The notes beneath the pieces were generated by a model. The model was not told the DNA's origin. It made no database searches and worked only from the letters and a program-made list of their open reading frames with translations. From positions 1 to 64,000 of the forward strand of contig WEDG01003990.1 in NCBI GenBank assembly GCA_017591395.1: a stretch of 64,000 nucleotides of DNA. The letters are read 5' to 3'. Below, one piece after another: positions 58,342 through 64,000 of this stretch (the first letter of the stretch is position 1; the number at the start of each line of letters is the position of its first letter). Source of the DNA: Schistocephalus solidus. Its lineage: Eukaryota; Platyhelminthes; Cestoda; Diphyllobothriidea; Diphyllobothriidae. Made by a program: the position numbers and the translations under genes.

Positions 58342-58466
58342 TCATTATTGGAAGACCAGATAAACAGCATGCTCGGCCTTTCTACGGTCTACGCGCTACA
58401 GCGTTGAATCTGAAATGGCCCTTCTCTGGCACCATTATCCCCCTCACCGTACAACATTCGCTCAAG
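58342..58466 (+). CDS. Exon of unrecognised protein (first of a pair)
   Basis: Bounded by a pyrimidine-rich acceptor CTCACGCTTTTTAG and a donor AAG|GTAAGA. It encodes VIIGRPDKQHARPFYGLRAT and LKWPFSGTIIPLTVQHSLK. The reading phase fits the next exon exactly (phase 0). No domain recognised. Confidence 0.55.
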
Positions 58467-58518
58467 GTAAGACGTCTTTTCCTCTATCGATTCCTCACCT
58501 CTCTCTATCTCTCGCTAG

Positions 58519-58627
58519 GGCAACTTGCAAACCGGCCAACGTCTGGAGGTGTACTACGCAGAGGGTGCAATGTGCGGTGTCACTGAGGATATGCTGCCAA
58601 CGAGAGAAGGGAGCTACTTGATTTCCG
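58519..58627 (+). CDS. Exon of unrecognised protein (second of a pair)
   Basis: Follows a 52-bp intron ending CTATCTCTCGCTAG, a length common for flatworm small introns. It encodes GNLQTGQRLEVYYAEGAMCG then VTEDMLPTREGSYLIS, and ends at a donor CCG|GTCAGT. Later plus-strand sequence, including the exon at 60848, could belong to the same gene, but this is not shown. Confidence 0.55.
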
Positions 58628-59339
58628 GTCAGTCCCCAGTCCTTTTTGATTCCCCTACCCATTTCGACCACCTGCTTCAAACCTTCCGTGTAGATTCAGT
58701 AACCGTTTATATGTTGTTGTTGTTGTATTTGTTGTTGTTGACACTACTGAGCTCATCCTCCGCGATGATATTATTTCATATTCAGAAGGAATTTAAAGTA
58801 CTGGCTGCGGCCTGGAACAAGACGTTCGATAAGTAAATTGCACCTACAATTTTTCATAGTCAGAAACTTTCAAAACAAACTACTTTCATTGCTTACTCCA
58901 CAAACTTCATGCAATGAATGACGCTGAACATGGGTCGGGAAGAGCTCTGCTTCAAATATTTTGCGTCTTTAGTCCCTTTTGTTCTAAAAATATTTTATGG
59001 TAGGGTTGTAAGTGAACAACCGCTCAAGCTGTCCCGAATCTAATTTAGTGCGTAAATGTGTTCCAAAATAATCATTCTGCAAATCTGAATAGCACGGCAG
59101 TTTTCACTAGGTTTTTTTTACATAAGGTGAGAACAGGTGCATCAAACAAATGCGTCCGCGTAGGAATGGCACGAATTAATGTTTTTTTTTAAAAAACACA
59201 AATGTGTAAACCATGCGGGGTTGGATATATTTACGTACTGATTTCGTGTAATGTGGTTTACATGACAGTAAAAATTTCATAGGAGTAGCCCATACTAGGG
59301 ATTTAAACTTCCGAATTACTTGGACAACCAGTGGGCAAG
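58628..59339. other. Probable intron
   Basis: AT-rich; includes a (TGT)n tract at 58711-58740. Confidence 0.4.
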
Positions 59340-59400
59340 CGTGCCTAGTTTTCGATAAATTCTCGTCGGACAACTACATCTATATGACGACGGAGTACAA
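59340..59400 (-). mobile_element. Penelope tail relic
   Basis: On minus, CGACGAGAATTTATCGAAAA with flanking GTAGTTG and AGGCACGC matches the tail of the 21-23 kb family (same order of blocks). Only about 60 bp remain. Confidence 0.5.
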
Positions 59401-60847
59401 ATATAAATATTGCACGTATCACCTGAATTGACCCAGCAGCTGAATTCACGCATTTCTCAACTAACTGCAGTGGCCAGTCAAATAAGCTGTCCATAAAACA
59501 TTGCGACATGTTTTCAGATCAAATCAAATTTCTGTTGTGGAAGCTTCATAATGCGGAAAATGTTTTCCATTTCAAATTTCCACGAAAACAATTCTTTAAA
59601 AGCTTTGGCGTGCAGTAGATGAAATTTTTAAATGTGTATGCATCAACTCTATTCATTTCTTCTAAAAATGTACTTTCTGATTACTAAGACCTTTTCGAAT
59701 TTTTGACCACTTTTACAAGGTAAATTTACCCGTTTTCAAGTTATAACGAATACCCAAAGCCAAAATCGTTAAGCTCCCCACGACTACTTATTCAGTAAAA
59801 AAATTAAAAAGATTCTTTTTACCCTGAAGGTAAGCTGACTAGTTAAGACTTCGGTAACATTCTAATTAAATGTTTCGAAGATGTTATTCAGGTACAATGA
59901 ATGAAAAGGGTCTAAGGCATCTTATGTTCTGCCTGGTAACAAATGACTGCCTTGTTCCAAGTGAAGCAATTTAACTAATTTTATACGATCCTTAACTATA
60001 TTGTCTGCTAACTTCCAATAGATCAAATAGTTTCTATGCCGTCCGTCACTTGACTATATTCGAAAACAGTCATACTGCATTTTTTTCAAGGCTTTAAAAC
60101 ATTTTCATGCATTTCAAAGAATGTTCTGTGGTCAACGAATGCATCCGTTTTTTGGTAGTGATTTTAGGGGTTTTATACATAGTTACCAGTTTGAAGTACA
60201 TGATATAAAAACAAAGTATATAATATGGAGGAGGCATAAATTACCGCTTACGCTCTTCAAAATTACTCAAATCGCCTGCTTCAGAAACGGAATCCAGGAT
60301 GTTTTCTTCTGTACATATTGACAAAATGTTGATTATTGATCGCCTGCCGATAATCACCTGTTTTTTTCAAAAGTTTACATCAATAAGTTTGGCGCAATCG
60401 CAATCTTAAAACTCCTCACAGCGAAATTACTTCTTTGGTATCTTAAAAAAACCATTAAATCGCAATTTCAGGTACTGAACCCTTAGGTGATTGTAAAATC
60501 TGCGGCAATTTTTCAAATTCAAGACTCTGATGCGCCCTGGTGCGTACTTAATTTCAGAATCATCCATGATAATTTAAAATAAAATGTAATGGACGGTCTT
60601 CCGGTAACTTATTCTTGACTCTATTCATTCACCACACCCACAAGGGTGTATCATGTAAGAAAACTAATGAAATTCACGAAGGTTTTATGGGCTAGAATAA
60701 ATTACCCATACTCCACGTTGAGTGAAAAATTTGTTTCGCGTAAAAGTTGGAGAAACTAAATTACTCCCAGTTTATGCGCTTTTTCATTGCTTGCTGAGAA
60801 ATGATTGGTCGGTTGGCTATTTCTGAGAGCGGGCAGTTTTCTTGCAG
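59401..60847. other. AT-rich spacer or intron
   Basis: No supported feature. Confidence 0.4.
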
Positions 60848-61020
60848 GTTTTTATATTACCATTCCGGGCTGCAGGAGCCTTGGCTCCCGATGTCACCTG
60901 CCGCCAGAAATCTATCTTGTAACGCGCTGCGGTTGGACAGCTCCTTTGCAGGACTTGACAATCACCCAGATGGCTGGTCTCTTTCTTGGGATGTACTCGT
61001 GTGACGAAGGTACCTGTCAG
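60848..61020 (+). CDS. Cysteine-rich exon of unrecognised protein
   Basis: Acceptor GCAGTTTTCTTGCAG and donor CAG|GTGGGT bound a 173-nt open exon (entering phase 1, leaving phase 0). It encodes FYITIPGCRSLGSRCHLPPE, VTRCGWTAPLQDLTITQ and FLGMYSCDEGTCQ. Five cysteines suggest an extracellular domain. GC is well above the flanks. No family is recognised. Confidence 0.5.
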
Positions 61021-64000
61021 GTGGGTCAATGACTATATTTGTTCCCTTCTCAGATTCTATTCTCATTGAGCACAAAATAGATTTCTATCTCATTAAATGT
61101 AAACTGAATTTCCGAAACGTGCTTTCGATCCAAAAATATTATTTGCGTCAGGTTTAAATACGAATACATGTAGTTTGGGCCGTATCACACGCAAAGCGGT
61201 AAAATTTATGGAAGATTGATACTCGCTGGCAAGCAAGCATTAATGCAAGTCCAAAGGCGTTGAAATACTAATGAAAAACTCAATAGGAATGTAAAACCTT
61301 AAGGAAATATGAAATGTAATGTTTCTTCGTTTAGAAATACCATTTTTTTAAAAAGCGGCCTATGCCCAAAACGTGATAAATCGCTGTATCTACGACTAAT
61401 AAATTTAAAATAAAATAATAGTCTAATATAGTAAGCATACCACTTTGTATATATAAAGAGAACTTTCCATGCGCTAAATTACTTTATTGGTATTTATTAA
61501 TGTCGAATTACATTAAGTGTCAGCTCGTCCTTGAAATACCGGCGAAAATTTCACGATTTTCGGTGTTTTTAATCCCTTGGCCATAAATGAATTCTGTCCT
61601 ATGTGTTCATCGAAAACCTTCAAAATAAGATAGTTCTTAAATGCGTTACCCGAAAGAGGCGAGATTTTGGATGTTCGTTTTACTGCCGATAGCCGTTGAA
61701 GTGATATTTTTAGATCCACCCAAAACACGAACACTACGGTCAGAGAAAAATGAGCGTCCAAAACAAAAGTTCGCAATTAATATACCTAATATAAATTACG
61801 AAATTTTCTGCAATAAGGTAACTCTTTAAAAGTTGTTTTAAGTTGATAATTCACTGTCGAATATCTGCGTAATTGAATCAAGATAAAAATGTAGAATTTT
61901 GACCGATTTATTGGCTTTCTTGAAAATTAGTGATCCGTTTTCTGTTGAATATGAATGAACGTACTTTTGGCTTCATTTACTAAAGTTTTTCGCTATATTT
62001 GTTCACTCTATTGCCTCGTTCTAACATTTACAATAAACACCAGAGTAGACGAATACACACTATTATTTTGCGAAAACTGGTAATCTTCTGTCCATTGCGT
62101 TTGTAAACTCCAGATTAGTGGATAGTATATTATAAAAAATTACCTTATTCCATGCTTCAAATTTAAATTAGCCTTTATTAATATCAATCTTTAAGGCTCC
62201 CTGTGTGTATCTTTTAATCTTTCAGTGTTGTCACTTTATAAAAACAAAACATACTGGTAAAAATGTTTTTTTTTCCGTTTTGTGGTGAAAAACGTTACAG
62301 ATTTGCAAAAATTAATTTATTATGCTGAATTATTTGCTTGTATTTGAAAAACAATGCGGTTCCTCGCACTTGCCTTCACTTGATATTCAGTAAATTAAGA
62401 TCAGATTTTCCCATAGAGGATGGGATATATTTGGAAACTTTCTTAATTTTATCAATTTTCTATTATAGAATAATGCGGAATTACCATGAACTTTTTTCTG
62501 TGATATTAAATACCATAGGAAATTAATTGAATGTCCGGCAACCTGCGATTTTGCCCAAATTTTGTCTGTATTCCTGAAATATACTTCAGTAAACATGCAG
62601 CGTTCTTTAGCAAAACGCATTTTAAACCTCAACTCCACTCAACAAACAAAACATAACAATAATAAATGAGCGTTTAACTTATCAGTTAAATTTTCGGAAA
62701 TATTGCATGAACTGTGTCATCTACTGTACACCACTGTCGTCAGCGTCTTGATTACTATGCTTTGGTCGAGATCGGTCTGACAGTTGGTTGGCGGGTTTCT
62801 TACTTCTACAAGCCATTCGAGATGCCTTTTCTGTTGGAGCCCAGGGGACTACTTTACGCTTACTCTGATTTGCATAAATGCCCGATTGGCAGCTACGCTG
62901 AATACCCATATGCCGGCACTTGTGAATACATGTAACACATTGCAATTACGTGTGAGCTCAGACTTGGATTTATACTTCGACCCCTTGAAAGGTGTCAGTG
63001 CTGCTACGGCAAAACAAAACTGGATCCACAGCTGAGTCGAGCTATAACCGGATAATTCACTGCCATGTTAATCATTACTTAGGCTTGCCTTACAGTCGCA
63101 GGCAGTCAGGCTAGAAGACTTGGGCGGCTAATACTCAGAAGAAACTAATCTCTCGGTAAATCAAAATTCATTTTTTATTTTGCTAAATCTGAGTCGCATT
63201 AATCCATCACGATGCAGTGATAATCGTGGCTTGGGATGTTAATAAATCACGGTTTACTACTGTCCTTCTGACGGCTGAAAGTAAGGCTTCAAGGATTACG
63301 TCTTAATGTGGCCTTAATGAGACACGCCAAGTTCTGTGAAACCGTAGCCCTGTGTAGGCCGGGTTAGAAAATGACTTCCAATAACTTTAGCGACTTCGGC
63401 CCATCTTTGTCTTCGTCGGCTCAAATTGAATAGGCCACTGTCATTTTAGGGGAGAGTGCACGCTAGACGCAGTACAAAACCGGTGGGTTTTGAAATGATC
63501 ACGATGAACTGAAGGTTCTGCTCTGAATGAATCCCAATTGACATTATAATTCTGTCCAATTCAGAGCTGAATTCAATTATAACGTTTATTACTTGAGGCA
63601 TCCTCTGCAGATTTTCGTTTGCTTAAGTTCTGAGCAGCCGTTACGTGTTGATTTAAGGGTCAGCTCACGCGAGATGTGCACTGAGACGCTATTAATCTTT
63701 TTGCACCCTTGCGTCCAAGCTCAGTGGTCGTCTTGACTTTACATTGTCCGCGGATCTCGTTCGATGCAGGAGTAGAGAGTGAAGTAGATGCACTGAAAGT
63801 TAGTCTCATCACAAACACTCTCATCTGTTGGCATCTTTTCACCTAGCAGAGCACTAGTGATCATCCTCGTTTGATCGAACTCGTATGTTCGAACCAGCGG
63901 AACGACGTGCTATTAATGACCAATTTGCGCTCTGTTGGACGCGAAGGCTTTTGTTTAGCTCAAAATAGCTGCTTGAAGGAAGCATGCGTGCTAGTGACCT
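61021..64000. other. AT-rich spacer or intron
   Basis: Nothing supported. GC-richer patches at 62720-63040 and 63300-63800 carry short open frames without motifs. Confidence 0.35.

Noticed and set aside
62728..62745. Minus-strand CTGACGA followed by CAGTGGTGTACAG, like the 1.3-2.5 kb Penelope tail
   Set aside because: The GAAA and later core are missing and flanks do not match; likely chance.
62714..62935. 73-codon plus ORF with YSDLHKCPIGSYAEYPYAGTC
   Set aside because: Protein-like in part, but no acceptor or donor could be assigned and no family recognised.

Overview
The window looks like a gene-poor, AT-rich stretch of a flatworm nuclear genome, most likely a diphyllobothriidean-type tapeworm. 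That placement is inferred from the mix of repeats: an RTE/CR1-type non-LTR element ending in a CCHC finger, several families of Penelope-like elements (PLEs), and tRNA-derived repeats with hammerhead ribozymes like the schistosome Sm-alpha element. No bacterial operons, rRNA or functional tRNA genes were seen.

The left end (1-5336) is the most unusual part. Positions 1-1319 hold four to five head-to-tail units of about 304 bp. Each has tRNA-like pol III boxes, and the first four also carry a compact hammerhead ribozyme (HHR) motif. Next is a Penelope fragment with an inverted arm (1328-2500), then one inverted solo copy of the tRNA/HHR unit (2570-2798). After that come seven nearly identical units of about 355 bp (2799-5320), each with a complete classical GUC-type HHR. 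The solo copy and the satellite together sit between two (TA)n runs. Both arrays fit the 'retrozyme' idea, in which tandem transcripts cut themselves into monomers that can circularise and be re-inserted by retroelement machinery.

From 8385 to 11622 lies a decayed non-LTR retrotransposon with endonuclease, reverse transcriptase (FADD) and a C-terminal zinc finger, broken by frameshifts and stops. PLE relics of three types recur at about 6.3, 15.5-17, 17.6-18.4, 21.1-23.5, 25.9, 28.8-30.3, 34.7-35.6, 37.5-38.7, 39.4-40.6, 42.0, 55.2 and 59.3 kb. Five copies carry an inverted fragment at the truncated 5' side, and several keep HHR-like tails.

Host coding sequence is sparse and seen only as exons: a 348-nt minus-strand exon of an MSP/ASH-domain ciliary protein (28178-28525, CFAP74-like, tentative), two plus-strand exons of a possible secreted TIMP/NTR-like protein (43100-43522), a pair of plus-strand exons around a 52-bp intron (58342-58627), a cysteine-rich plus-strand exon (60848-61020) and a weaker minus-strand candidate near 57 kb. 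The rest is AT-rich intronic or intergenic DNA with microsatellites, a 14-bp minisatellite and fragments of a dispersed GC-rich repeat.
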